Shown here: positions 42,591 through 51,315 of the stretch, in pieces
Layout of the letters: each line of letters opens with the position of its first letter
Position numbering within the stretch: the first letter of the stretch is position 1
NCBI GenBank assembly: GCA_030612365.1
Contig: JAUWOA010000006.1
Span: 1-51,315 of the forward strand
Reading direction: 5' to 3'
Source of the DNA: Candidatus Thorarchaeota archaeon
GTDB taxonomy: Archaea; Asgardarchaeota; Thorarchaeia; Thorarchaeales; Thorarchaeaceae
DNA length: 51,315 bases
Made by a program: the position numbers and the translations under genes
Notes under the pieces: generated by a model
The model's database searches: none
What the model was told of the DNA's origin: nothing
The model's input: the letters and a program-made list of their open reading frames with translations, nothing else

Positions 42591-43244
42591 ATGATCAAGA
42601 AGCTTCGGTGTAATACCATTATTTTTGACTTCGACGGTACACTGGCTGACAGCATGTCGTTCTTAGCGAACATAGGTATTCATATCATGAAGAAGTACTA
42701 TGATATTGATTATGACGAGGCAGCAGAGAGATACAAATCCACAACGGGCCTACCCTATGAGCATCAAATTAGCCTTAACTTCCCAGGCTATGAACAGAAC
42801 GAACGCGCTATCGAAGAGTTCGAAAAGCTGAAGATTGAGAGAATCTTCGAGCAACAACTGTTTCCGGATGTTGTGGAAACCCTCACTCAATTGAATCAGA
42901 TGGACATCAGCGTCTTCGTTTCATCCTCTACCTATCAGCCAATCATTGCTGAGTATTTTGCCAAGAGGGAACTCTCAACATGTTTTGTAGAAGTTGTCGG
43001 ATACAGGCCCGGCTTCGAAAAGGGTAAACACCACTTCGAACACATCAAGGCAGAACACGGCATCCGGCTTGGTGACACCCTATTTGTGGGAGACTCGTTG
43101 AAAGACTACGAGCGGTCCAAGGATTATTGTAAATTCGTTGGTCTTGAAGGCATGTTCAAAGAGAAGGACTTCCGGCGCGCAGGACATAAGGGACCAATCA
43201 TTCAACAAGTGTCAGAATTGTTGGCCATGATCGAACCCCTGTAG
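42591..43244 (+). CDS. HAD superfamily phosphatase
   Basis: This 217-residue protein has motif I IFDFDGTLADSM (nucleophile Asp near residue 13), motif II VSSST near 112 and motif III/IV GDSLKDYE near 166. The helical cap lies between motif I and II. It resembles phosphoglycolate phosphatase-like members. The substrate is unknown. Confidence 0.8.
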   Translation: MIKKLRCNTIIFDFDGTLADSMSFLANIGIHIMKKYYDIDYDEAAERYKSTTGLPYEHQISLNFPGYEQNERAIEEFEKLKIERIFEQQLFPDVVETLTQLNQMDISVFVSSSTYQPIIAEYFAKRELSTCFVEVVGYRPGFEKGKHHFEHIKAEHGIRLGDTLFVGDSLKDYERSKDYCKFVGLEGMFKEKDFRRAGHKGPIIQQVSELLAMIEPL

Positions 43245-43260
43245 TTTCGTTTCAACTCTG

Positions 43261-44247
43261 TTAGCTGGTTGTGTCAGCGATGGATGGACGGCCAAGCGCC
43301 TGATACATTCGTTCAATAGTTTCTCGGATATGACCAACCATATGCGCGGGGACCGTCACAAGATTCCTCTCTGGCAAATCCTCCAAGACCTCAGCAATCT
43401 TCTCCAGCGAATTCTTCTTCATCTGAAGGCAAATCGCACCATCATATGCTGGGAGGATAATCTTGTCAGGATGCTTGTCCTGCAGTTGTTCAACCAACCC
43501 AACTTCTGTTGCTATGATGAAGGTCTTGGCGGATGACTCCTCAACGGTCTTCACCATCCTGCCAGTGGAAACCACATAGTCAGCCACATCTTGGACCTCA
43601 GGGGGACATTCAGGGTGTGCAAGAACAACCGCATCAGGATACTCCTCCCTTAGCAATGCGATTTGGGCCACATCGAACATTCTGTGAACATAACAATGAC
43701 CCTTAGGTTCTATGTCTACAATCTCAACGCCTGTCTGTCTTCTCACGTACTCAGCCAGATTCTTATCAGGACCGAACAGGACCTTGTCGACTCCCAAGCT
43801 TTCTACTATCTCTACTGCGGTGCTTGATGTACATACAATGTCGCAAGATGATTTCGTTTCCGCGGTTGTGTTGACGTAAACAACCACAGGAGCGCCAGGA
43901 TGTTCCTGCTTCCTCGCCCGCACCTTATCAGGAGAAACAAAGGAAGCGAGCGGGCACAAAGCCTCAGGTGCAGGAATGTAGACTGGTGTATCTGGGGAAA
44001 GAACAGCAGCCATTTCCGCCATAAATTTGACTCCACAGAATACCACAAGATCGTATCCTTTCGCTTCGGCAGATTTTACCGCCAGCTGCAAGGAGTCCCC
44101 AACAAAGTCTGAAACCTTCTGAATCTCAAGAAGCTGGTAGTTATGCGCTATGATCAAAGCATTTCGTTTCTTCTTCAGCTCTAGAATCCGGTTCTGCAGA
44201 GCGACTAGTTCGCCTTCCAAGAATGAACACCACCTTTGCGAAGCCAT
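43261..44247 (-). CDS. nadA: Quinolinate synthase
   Basis: This 328-residue protein has the three conserved [4Fe-4S] cysteines in APEALCPLA (C98), AHPECPPEV and DGAICLQMKKN, along with IIAHNYQ and CGVKFMAEMA. It makes quinolinate from iminoaspartate and dihydroxyacetone phosphate for NAD synthesis. No nadB or nadC was seen beside it. Length is normal for archaeal members. Confidence 0.92.
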   Translation of the reverse strand: MASQRWCSFLEGELVALQNRILELKKKRNALIIAHNYQLLEIQKVSDFVGDSLQLAVKSAEAKGYDLVVFCGVKFMAEMAAVLSPDTPVYIPAPEALCPLASFVSPDKVRARKQEHPGAPVVVYVNTTAETKSSCDIVCTSSTAVEIVESLGVDKVLFGPDKNLAEYVRRQTGVEIVDIEPKGHCYVHRMFDVAQIALLREEYPDAVVLAHPECPPEVQDVADYVVSTGRMVKTVEESSAKTFIIATEVGLVEQLQDKHPDKIILPAYDGAICLQMKKNSLEKIAEVLEDLPERNLVTVPAHMVGHIRETIERMYQALGRPSIADTTS

Positions 44248-44394
44248 TTGCCAGATTTTAACACAATCTCAACCGGCAAAATGGAGCCAATGCTTCTGGA
44301 TGTCAGGTTGATTTAAGTGCAACAACCTTCTCGCACTGAGAATTAAGAGATATAATAGTGCACTGCTCAGGCAGAACTGCGCGTAACCAAAGTG

Positions 44395-46542
44395 ATGTTC
44401 ATGGGTATCGACAAACAGAAGATTCCGAAGACGGATATGCCGATCATAAGGAGCCAGTTCAAACAGGCAGCTGCGGACGCGGAAACTGCTCTCAAGGAGA
44501 AGTCGATAGGCAAAGGAGAAGGCCCATTCGGTGAGCCAAGAGAGTTGTTGGCATTCGCCATTCTTGAAGCGTCGGGTGAGCTAAGCCAGATGACTTCAAC
44601 TGCTCAGTCTATCGCAGACAGACTGATGGATGTGTTCAGGGATGTTTCGCCCGAAATCTCAGTCGCAGATTATTTAGAAAGCGCCACTCTGTGTTTGTAC
44701 GGCTTCATCCTGGGAACTTACAATGAAGAAGACTTCAGATATATCTACAGATACTCTCTATCTAGGATTCGAAACCATGCCTCTATCGAGAGCTGGTTGA
44801 GAAAAGCCATTGTGTTCTATGGCCTCTGCAAGAATTTGAGGGGCCGCGACCTTCTCGATGAATTCAGGCATTGGATACGGTACTTGGGTGCGTCGGCATG
44901 CAATCACAATCTGCTGGTCGAAGTATGTGCTGCTTTCGGAGAAGACATTCGGAGCGTGGTTGCTGAGCCAGATTTTCGATTTGTCGATTCTCTACAAAGG
45001 CACCCTCAATACTTGGAGGAGGCAATGGAAGGAAAATCATACCTGGATGTGCGAAATGCGACGAAGGACTGGCTTCAAGACGTGATGTCAGAAAGATTGC
45101 TACGAATATACCAGAAGCGGATGTACAAGCTTGCTCAGGACGATATCAAGCAAGACGCTAACGTTGCAGAAGCCTTCGATGCCGTAAGATCCACCTTCAA
45201 GAAGGCAGGATTTAGGAGCGATAGAAAGGGTGTGTTTCCAGTCAGGCTGCAGAAACTAAGCACCCCACCTCCGGCGGAAGCGGTGGATCCCATTGTCTTT
45301 GAGATGATACCACAGAAGCTTCGCGTGAATCTTTTGCCATCAGTCGCATACTCGACTAAGACCAAGACTGTGGAGATAATCTTCCTCGGAGGGCCTCGAA
45401 TTGGCCGAAGTGGCATTTTGCTGAAGACAGATACTGGAGGTGTTTTGCTGGACTACGGATTATCTGTGGCAAACCAGCGCATACCTGAATGGGTGCCAGA
45501 ACTGGAGATGATTGATACGGTCCTGATCAGTCATGCCCATCTGGATCACGTCGGGGGGCTGCCAGTTCTCTACGACAATTACGATGGAAAGTGGTGTTCC
45601 ACCGGCGTGACCGGGGCGATAGCTATGTCGCTTCTTGAGGATGCACTCAAGGTGGGTACTCCGCTACCTCCAAGAAGAAGGGACCGATGGGATAGCATCT
45701 CCAAGTTCCGTCAAAGAAACATAGACAAGATAACCAAGAATCACGTACGCCTAGAAGTTGGAAAAAGCAGTGAAGTTGGCCCTGGAATTGTAGTCACGCC
45801 CATAGATGCAAGTCACATACCCGGAAGCGCAAGCTTCCTCCTTGATATCGAAGGGGTCAAGATTCTGTATACTGGCGACTTCAACACAGATAAGTCGGTC
45901 CTCTTTCCTGGAGCGAATCTTCCGACCAACAATGATGTCACTATCTTCGACGGCACATATTGGGGTAGGCAGGATTTCAATAGAGCAGATGTAACAGCAC
46001 ATGTTGCCGAGGTAATCGAAAGCCATGGCCCTGTTATTATTCCAAGCTTCGCAGTGGGGCGTACACAAGAAATGCTCATGATCTTGGAATCAATAGGAGT
46101 AACTAAGAGCAAGAATGTCATTGTGGCCGGGCTTGCTGAAAAAGTAACCAAGCTTGTGGGTGTCAAGGGTCACTGGCAGGGAATGAAGAAAAACAAGGTA
46201 GCGCTAGAGAAAGATGACATCCTTGTTGCAGGCAGTGGAATGATGAGCGGAGGATTGGCCAGGTATCATTTCAAGGAACATAGCAGAAATCCTGAAGCCG
46301 CGATTATCCTCTGCGGCTACTTGGCACCTAGAACTCCTGGGTGGAACCTTCTAAATGGCTTCGAACCGCACAAATGCCACGTTGAGTATGCGCGGCTAAG
46401 TGCGCACTCTTCTGCATCTCATCTGCAGCAGTGGGTAAAATCCTGCAGCGGCAAGAAGATTATGGTACACACACCATCGAAAAAAGTTCCGAGAGGTATT
46501 ATGATGCCGGATTACAAGCAAAAGATAATACTCTCTACGTAG
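44395..46542 (+). CDS. Beta-CASP metallo-beta-lactamase nuclease with unusual helical N-terminal region
   Basis: Residues about 340-715 are a metallo-beta-lactamase/beta-CASP nuclease: SHAHLDHVGG (about 380), DASHIPGSASF, TGDFNTD, FDGTYWG, then FAVGRTQEMLMIL in the beta-CASP part and YARLSAHSSASHL with the late His. Such enzymes cut RNA (aCPSF, RNase J types). In place of the KH domains of archaeal CPSF1, the first 320 residues are mostly helical (LESATLCLYGFILGTYN; WLRKAIVFYGLCKNL) and were not recognised. The GTG and ATG codons at 44392-44401 are alternative starts. Confidence 0.8.
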   Translation: MFMGIDKQKIPKTDMPIIRSQFKQAAADAETALKEKSIGKGEGPFGEPRELLAFAILEASGELSQMTSTAQSIADRLMDVFRDVSPEISVADYLESATLCLYGFILGTYNEEDFRYIYRYSLSRIRNHASIESWLRKAIVFYGLCKNLRGRDLLDEFRHWIRYLGASACNHNLLVEVCAAFGEDIRSVVAEPDFRFVDSLQRHPQYLEEAMEGKSYLDVRNATKDWLQDVMSERLLRIYQKRMYKLAQDDIKQDANVAEAFDAVRSTFKKAGFRSDRKGVFPVRLQKLSTPPPAEAVDPIVFEMIPQKLRVNLLPSVAYSTKTKTVEIIFLGGPRIGRSGILLKTDTGGVLLDYGLSVANQRIPEWVPELEMIDTVLISHAHLDHVGGLPVLYDNYDGKWCSTGVTGAIAMSLLEDALKVGTPLPPRRRDRWDSISKFRQRNIDKITKNHVRLEVGKSSEVGPGIVVTPIDASHIPGSASFLLDIEGVKILYTGDFNTDKSVLFPGANLPTNNDVTIFDGTYWGRQDFNRADVTAHVAEVIESHGPVIIPSFAVGRTQEMLMILESIGVTKSKNVIVAGLAEKVTKLVGVKGHWQGMKKNKVALEKDDILVAGSGMMSGGLARYHFKEHSRNPEAAIILCGYLAPRTPGWNLLNGFEPHKCHVEYARLSAHSSASHLQQWVKSCSGKKIMVHTPSKKVPRGIMMPDYKQKIILST

Positions 46543-46564
46543 ACATGAAAATCATTTCAGGCGC

Positions 46565-48490
46565 TCACGCAACAACCTCAAGGACTGCATCCAACACTAG
46601 TTTCTGTACGACGAACCTCATTGCAGGAAGACTAACCCTCAACGACTTAACGACCTCATCAAGAGGCTTCGTACCATCACAAAGATTAACGAACTTGATA
46701 ACGACCTCACCATATGCCTTTCGAGTTTCCGCGTCTACATCTCCTATTTTCCTCAAATGGCTATCGTCCTTAATCTCAACTTTGAAATCAATCCAGCCAT
46801 ACTGCTCAAGAATCTGAAGACATCCAAGAATATGATCCCGCGGGAGGTCAAGGCTGCGGACCAGTCCACCCACAGTTTCGTTTCCTTCTATAGCCGATTT
46901 AACAGCTACGACGGCTGCTCCTACATCGCGATTCTTGAAAGGCAATGCTCTGCCGGCTTCTCGCGACCTGACGATGTAGTCCAGACTGACAGGTTTCAAT
47001 GGGGCCTTTGAAAGAATGGTGAATACAGAAGGTTCGAAGATGGTCGTATTTCCATCCCAATCATCCCATGTATCTGAGTACATCGTTTCAACGTCAGCCA
47101 GTAATGAAGCCATAGTCCTCCTATGTTCATCCTCTTGACTGTCATTGGTGACAACTAATGCCAGCACGAAATGATTTGACTTTTCGACCATGACTATATT
47201 GTCTTCGTGTTCAATGTTCTCAAGGGCATCAGTCTTGCTGTCGGCGCCCTCAGAGTCTCCGTCGATTCCGCTAAAAGAATCCAGTGCAGAGATTAAGGAA
47301 GTAACTGCGTTAGCGTCAATGAGTTCAGTAGAGTAGTCCAGATGATAAGAGGATTCAAACATGCCCTCCTTTTGCACAATAAGGAGTAGGTGAAGAATGC
47401 GGGCAGGGTCAGAAAACACTGAAACCGCTTCTGCATCGGCTTCTGAGGCTATTGATGACACATCTCTAGTTTCCCCCCCGGTTGTTGTGACTGTAGAAGA
47501 GGTGATTGAATCCTCCTGATCCTCTGAATAGGGAACCGTTTCATAACCACTTTCCGTGGCATCAATCCTCGTTTGAACGGCCTCAACTTCTTCAGTCCGC
47601 CGCCGCACGGTGATCATCTCACTCACCGGCAAGTCAGGTAACTGAACGCCCACCGTTTTCGCAGCCACTTCAAGCATAAGGCGAATGAATTCCTCTCGCC
47701 GGGTCTTATCAGTAGCGACCATTTGGAAAGTCGGTGCACCAAGTAGTCGTTTGATCTTATCACTCTGCATTGATTCGGGAAGGTCCTGTTTATTCGCGAT
47801 GATGAATAACGGAACCGCAGGTGCTTCCTTCTTGATGTTGCGAAGAAGCGACTTGGTCTGCATCACATTCCTGAAACTAGAGTCTGTGATGAGGAAGATG
47901 ACATCAGTGCCCTGAAAATAAAACGCCCATAGGTCCTGAAAAACGGCCTGTCCGGCGAAATCCCAAATTGTGACGAGGAAAGTTCCGAACTGTATGGTTT
48001 CAGACGAGTCCACAGCGACGTTGATTGTGGGTACATAGCCCCCTGGTGCGGGTTCCCGTCCAAATAGAAGTCTCAGCAGCGTACTCTTGCCAACACCACC
48101 AGAACCCACGAATGAAATCTTAAAGCGCGTGAAGATAAGCTCTCCAAGAATATCCTGTAGATTATCCTTGACGTACCCGATGCTTTGACCGCGAAGGGCC
48201 GTTTCTATTCGCGCTGCACCCTCTCGTGCCTTGTGATTGATTACTCGGTCCTCATCTCTGCCGTCCGTGACAAGCATGAGAATGAGGTCATCACCGACCA
48301 TGTGGTGGAAGACTTTGTGTTCACCGGCAAAGATAGGTGTGTCTTCTGAAAGACCCTCAGTAATCAGCAGGTCTTTGAATCCGTGAATGAACTCAACGAT
48401 TTCGCTCTCACCAAAGTCTATCTTCCAGAAACGTGTTGATGCCACAATGGCGCCTGTGTCTTTTTCAATCAGAAGGACATTGTGAATCAT
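46565..48490 (-). CDS. Longin-like / Arf-Ras-like GTPase / longin-like / winged-helix fusion protein
   Basis: This 641-residue protein falls into five parts. 1) A longin/roadblock-like region, residues 1-115 (NVLLIEKDTGAIVAST). 2) A small GTPase, 122-285: G1 GSGGVGKS (129-136), G2 Thr155, G3 WDFAGQ (176-181), G4 NKQD (233-236), G5 like ATDK (259-262). 3) An acidic and Ser/Thr-rich linker. 4) A second longin-like region, 363-475 (ILHLLLIVQKEGMFESS). 5) Two winged helices (about 520-570 and 592-640). No lipidation or membrane anchor is seen. Eukaryote-like small GTPases and longin domains are known from Asgard archaea. It lies directly ahead of its degenerate relative and shares its strand with it. 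Confidence 0.75.
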   Translation of the reverse strand: MIHNVLLIEKDTGAIVASTRFWKIDFGESEIVEFIHGFKDLLITEGLSEDTPIFAGEHKVFHHMVGDDLILMLVTDGRDEDRVINHKAREGAARIETALRGQSIGYVKDNLQDILGELIFTRFKISFVGSGGVGKSTLLRLLFGREPAPGGYVPTINVAVDSSETIQFGTFLVTIWDFAGQAVFQDLWAFYFQGTDVIFLITDSSFRNVMQTKSLLRNIKKEAPAVPLFIIANKQDLPESMQSDKIKRLLGAPTFQMVATDKTRREEFIRLMLEVAAKTVGVQLPDLPVSEMITVRRRTEEVEAVQTRIDATESGYETVPYSEDQEDSITSSTVTTTGGETRDVSSIASEADAEAVSVFSDPARILHLLLIVQKEGMFESSYHLDYSTELIDANAVTSLISALDSFSGIDGDSEGADSKTDALENIEHEDNIVMVEKSNHFVLALVVTNDSQEDEHRRTMASLLADVETMYSDTWDDWDGNTTIFEPSVFTILSKAPLKPVSLDYIVRSREAGRALPFKNRDVGAAVVAVKSAIEGNETVGGLVRSLDLPRDHILGCLQILEQYGWIDFKVEIKDDSHLRKIGDVDAETRKAYGEVVIKFVNLCDGTKPLDEVVKSLRVSLPAMRFVVQKLVLDAVLEVVA

Positions 48491-48590
48491 TTGTCATTGG
48501 CCTCATTCATTCAGCACGGGTCTACAGCATTTATTGGTCTTTAGATGCTTCGCTTACAAGGGTCTTAGAAATACTAACTGTAAATGAAGA

Positions 48591-50306
48591 TTACGGGGAG
48601 GTAATGTTCGCGAATTTCAGCTTGATATAACCTCTGCGGTACAGCTCGGAAAACACAGTAATCAGGATTGCTTCATCGATGCCAACCTGTGATGCAATAC
48701 TCTCAATACTGCGATTGCCATCAGCGAATCCAAGAATCAGCTCGGAGTGTGAGTACAGGCTTAGCACTTGGGCATTTGGTTGCTGAACGACTTCTGGGAT
48801 ATCACTTGGGATAATCAGCAATTTCGTGTCAATTGCGCCCATTCTCTTCAGGTAGTGCAGCGCGCCAAGAACCATTCCTGGCCCTTTTCCAATCACCAGT
48901 TGCGAAAGCGGTGTCTGTCCATCGATGCTTTTCCAAACTGCCTCCAAGAACTTGCCCATCAAGTCAGACCGAAACCAAAGCCAATCAGGCTCCTTTATCC
49001 GAGTTGGACAGGTTCGGTCAGACCAATTTTCAGGGGGAAGAGTTGCAAGAAGCTTGATCATGAAAGGACCGTAAGAATACAGGTCCTTTGAGTCCTCAGT
49101 CTCCTCAGGCATTTCATCGAAGTAGATGTCTGGCAGGATTGAGAAGCGTGACCTCACCAATTCCGGATCTTCTCTATCGCCTGTTATCAAGGTGAAAATA
49201 AGGGTCTCGCGCTCCAAAATCGCGTATTTCAGCTCGCCAGCCCGAAACAGGGATGTTTCAGTGCGGCCGCTGTCATACAAATCGAACTGAGAGATTGCCG
49301 CAACGACATTGGGAGCTCGTCTTAGATACTCAGAATCCGATTCGTAGAAATAGGAAAAGTGTGGGGTCCCTGTCATCTTATCTATAACAAAGAATGCTTG
49401 GTGTCCTATGTCAGGACCTTCTTCCACGGGAGCAGGAGAGCCTTCTTCAGTGCTCAGATGGTCAACCACCCATGTTTCTCGAGCCAGTTCTGGATGCATA
49501 TCCGTGAATCCAGACATCGCCAATACGGAAAGTAGCAGGTCCATAGAGCCACTAGAAACCGAATCGCAAAGATCAATGTCTAGAAGGAGTTCTAGCCTGC
49601 GGGCGAACTCAAGCTCTTCATCGGATCCAGGAACAACTAGGATTGCTGCCTTGGAGTTGGCCCGTATCCTCTCGATGACCTCTCCCAGATCATGAGTTGA
49701 AGGCAATGGCGGAGCAACCACGAATACAAAGACATTCACCTGTTTCAGATAATCAAGCCATTTCGCCTTGGGAACTTCTGCTGTTTTATGCTGCATCACA
49801 ATAACATTGTACGGTCCAATTGAAACCGGTCTTGTATAAGGAGAGGATTTGTCACTTAGACGTTTTATGAGCATCGCCACGGCCGAGCCCGACCTGTTTT
49901 CAGAAGCGGGCGAAGAAGCTGAGAAGAAGCAGATAGATAGACGCTTCTTCAGGCTACCGGCAACTATGTCATTGAACGATTTTCTTGCAGCTCTTCTCGA
50001 TGTTTCCGACGCCAGCGTTTTGAATGCTTCATCCAGCTCTTGCATGGCAGTGATATCATCAGCCGAGATTTCAGATGAACTGGCGAACCCTGCAATCAAG
50101 GTCACCTTGTCAACTTGAACGAGGCAAACACTCCAGCCATCCACTTCAAGCTGTATGCACTTGTCAAGGGTTTCTACCTCGGCTAACTCGAAGAATTTCT
50201 GAATCACAGACTGAAGGACGTCCTCACTCGGAGCTTTTTTGATGAAAGATATGGAAGCTAGCACCTTTGTACCCCGAAGGTCATACAACGCAGCAGCTTC
50301 AAACAT
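48591..50306 (-). CDS. Degenerate paralogue: longin-like / pseudo-GTPase / longin-like / two winged helices
   Basis: This 571-residue protein has the same order as its neighbour. Residues 1-110 are longin-like (ALYDLRGTKVLASISF). Residues 120-270 keep the strand pattern of a GTPase (KRLSICFFSASSPAS; VNVFVFVVAPPLPST; AAILVVPGSDEE) but have no P-loop Gly-Lys-Ser, no DxxG and PGSD in place of NKxD, so nucleotide binding is unlikely. Residues 302-415 are a second longin-like region (HQAFFVIDKMTGTPHFSYFY). Two winged helices close it (about 443-497 and 518-565). It is upstream of the intact protein in the same direction, with about 100 bases between. Confidence 0.7.
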   Translation of the reverse strand: MFEAAALYDLRGTKVLASISFIKKAPSEDVLQSVIQKFFELAEVETLDKCIQLEVDGWSVCLVQVDKVTLIAGFASSSEISADDITAMQELDEAFKTLASETSRRAARKSFNDIVAGSLKKRLSICFFSASSPASENRSGSAVAMLIKRLSDKSSPYTRPVSIGPYNVIVMQHKTAEVPKAKWLDYLKQVNVFVFVVAPPLPSTHDLGEVIERIRANSKAAILVVPGSDEELEFARRLELLLDIDLCDSVSSGSMDLLLSVLAMSGFTDMHPELARETWVVDHLSTEEGSPAPVEEGPDIGHQAFFVIDKMTGTPHFSYFYESDSEYLRRAPNVVAAISQFDLYDSGRTETSLFRAGELKYAILERETLIFTLITGDREDPELVRSRFSILPDIYFDEMPEETEDSKDLYSYGPFMIKLLATLPPENWSDRTCPTRIKEPDWLWFRSDLMGKFLEAVWKSIDGQTPLSQLVIGKGPGMVLGALHYLKRMGAIDTKLLIIPSDIPEVVQQPNAQVLSLYSHSELILGFADGNRSIESIASQVGIDEAILITVFSELYRRGYIKLKFANITSP

Positions 50307-50386
50307 TCAGTTCATTCTCCTCTCTTAACAGCCTAGAAGAACTGTATTGCGGAGTTATTAACTCATCAGGGATATCTATCCACGAA

Positions 50387-51315
50387 TCAGTGTAATCTGC
50401 TACGCCTTCTGAGGAATTCATCCATTTTTAGCAGGCCCCTTGAGAGCCGCTGGTAATCTGAATTAAGCCAACTGCTTTCGTAATGGCATTCTGAAGATCC
50501 TCCGCCTGAAGGAATCATCGGCAAGTCTGAGATGGCCTCTGACACGTTAATTGGGGGCGGGTAAGCGGCTGACGTCACCCTTACGTCTTCTCGCCGACGA
50601 CCTCTTATGACGGGGGAAAATGAAGGAAGTGGCAACTCCAGACTCCTGCCTGTTCTGTTGGCGAGGACAACCAAGCGCCTACGTCTCTGAGGAACACCGT
50701 ATTGTTCTGCGTTCAACTGAAAACACTGACAACTGTATCCAAATGATTCCAGAGACTCGATTGCATTGCTTAGCACCTTGCCCTTCTGCATGTACCGCAT
50801 TCCAAGAACATTCTCGATTACGGCATAATCTGGCATGAACTCACTAACTATCTCCAGCATAGGAACAATTAAGCTGTTTCTCATGTCAGCCGGGTCTCGC
50901 TTTCCCGCCGTTGAGAAGCCTTGACACGGAGGGCCCCCTGTCACTATTCGAAGTGTTCGTCCTCCAAGCACACCCTCAATCGACTGCTTCAAGGATTCAT
51001 ACTGGACTTCATCAGCGATGTCAGCTTGGACAACAGTAGCATCTGAATGATTGTATTCCAGAGTCTTGCACATGTTGGTGTTGATATCTGATGCTAGGAC
51101 GACGCAGTGCCCAGTCTGCGAAAGGCCTTCTGATATGCCTCCCGCCCCTGCAAATAGATCAACAACTAGGCCCGCCTTAATTGTTTCTCCAATTGCTCTT
51201 GCCATTAATGGCGGCACAGCATTGCCAATCTGTTTCCTTATTGAGGTCGCACTGCCGAAGAATCTATACTCGTCCGGAAACGATTGAAGTCGTGCTGCCT
51301 CTCGATGACTTATCA
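50387..51315 (-). CDS. C5-cytosine DNA methyltransferase, circularly permuted motif order (partial)
   Basis: The frame is open to the window edge, so the N-terminal part lies outside. Motifs IX and X come first (HREAARLQSFPDEYRF; RKQIGNAVPPLMARAI, 51313 to about 51197), then motif I (VVDLFAGAGGISEGL), motif IV with the catalytic Cys (TGGPPCQGFSTAGK), motif VI (VIENVLG), motif VIII (QRRRRLVVLANR) and a short end. In ordinary enzymes IX and X come last. M.BssHII is a known enzyme with permuted order. No restriction enzyme was seen in the window, so a solitary methyltransferase or a gene to the right is possible. Confidence 0.75.
   Translation of the reverse strand, partial: ISHREAARLQSFPDEYRFFGSATSIRKQIGNAVPPLMARAIGETIKAGLVVDLFAGAGGISEGLSQTGHCVVLASDINTNMCKTLEYNHSDATVVQADIADEVQYESLKQSIEGVLGGRTLRIVTGGPPCQGFSTAGKRDPADMRNSLIVPMLEIVSEFMPDYAVIENVLGMRYMQKGKVLSNAIESLESFGYSCQCFQLNAEQYGVPQRRRRLVVLANRTGRSLELPLPSFSPVIRGRRREDVRVTSAAYPPPINVSEAISDLPMIPSGGGSSECHYESSWLNSDYQRLSRGLLKMDEFLRRRSRLH

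Overview
The window looks archaeal and most like an Asgard archaeon, probably Thorarchaeota-like. This rests on inference from gene content, not on a marker gene. The evidence is an archaeal/eukaryotic-type signal peptidase, a beta-CASP nuclease, a tungsten aldehyde:ferredoxin oxidoreductase with ubiquitin-like MoaD/ThiS partners, a zinc-ribbon tyrosine recombinase, TATA-type promoters, and above all a tandem pair of proteins at 46.6-50.3 kb. That pair joins an Arf/Ras-like GTPase, or its decayed version, to two longin/roadblock-like regions and two winged helices. No rRNA, tRNA or CRISPR array was recognised.

Layout. 1-7.4 kb: a membrane-anchored solute-binding protein (partial), a secreted C39-like peptidase and a DUF3160 protein sharing a transcript, a membrane-bound winged-helix regulator, a radical SAM/SPASM enzyme broken by a frameshift, and a GNAT acetyltransferase. 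7.57-20.1 kb: a second GNAT gene cut in two by an integrated element of about 12.04 kb bounded by 14-bp direct repeats. The element carries an integrase beside its left end, a 1.5-kb non-coding control region with hairpins and ACTGTTT-type repeats, a divergent regulatory promoter, and one long tightly packed operon. That operon encodes a ribbon-helix-helix protein, small proteins, an AAA+ type ATPase, a DUF488 protein, an MT-A70 adenine methyltransferase, a C5-cytosine methyltransferase, an XPB-like helicase and a winged-helix protein. No capsid, portal or packaging gene was recognised, so it resembles an integrated plasmid-like element more than a complete provirus.

20.1-36.1 kb: ordinary chromosome with many membrane proteins, a Na/Pi cotransporter, aspartate ammonia-lyase, gamma-glutamyltransferase, an MFS transporter, a RimJ-type acetyltransferase, a YhhN protein, an Fe-S protein, signal peptidase I and a membrane-anchored helix-hairpin-helix protein with a decayed partial copy downstream. 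36.1-44.3 kb: the aldehyde oxidoreductase with two beta-grasp proteins, an AONS/KBL-family PLP enzyme, pyrophosphatase, a cation/Ca2+ exchanger, a HAD phosphatase and quinolinate synthase. 44.4-51.3 kb: a beta-CASP nuclease with an unfamiliar helical N-terminal region, the GTPase/pseudo-GTPase pair, and a cytosine methyltransferase in circularly permuted motif order that runs off the window.

The strongest candidates for new biology are the GTPase/pseudo-GTPase pair, the integrated element with its structured control region, the beta-grasp protein with a diglycine followed by an 18-residue tail, and the beta-CASP enzyme with its unusual N-terminus. Four short membrane-protein genes below usual length cut-offs were also found by reading the sequence.
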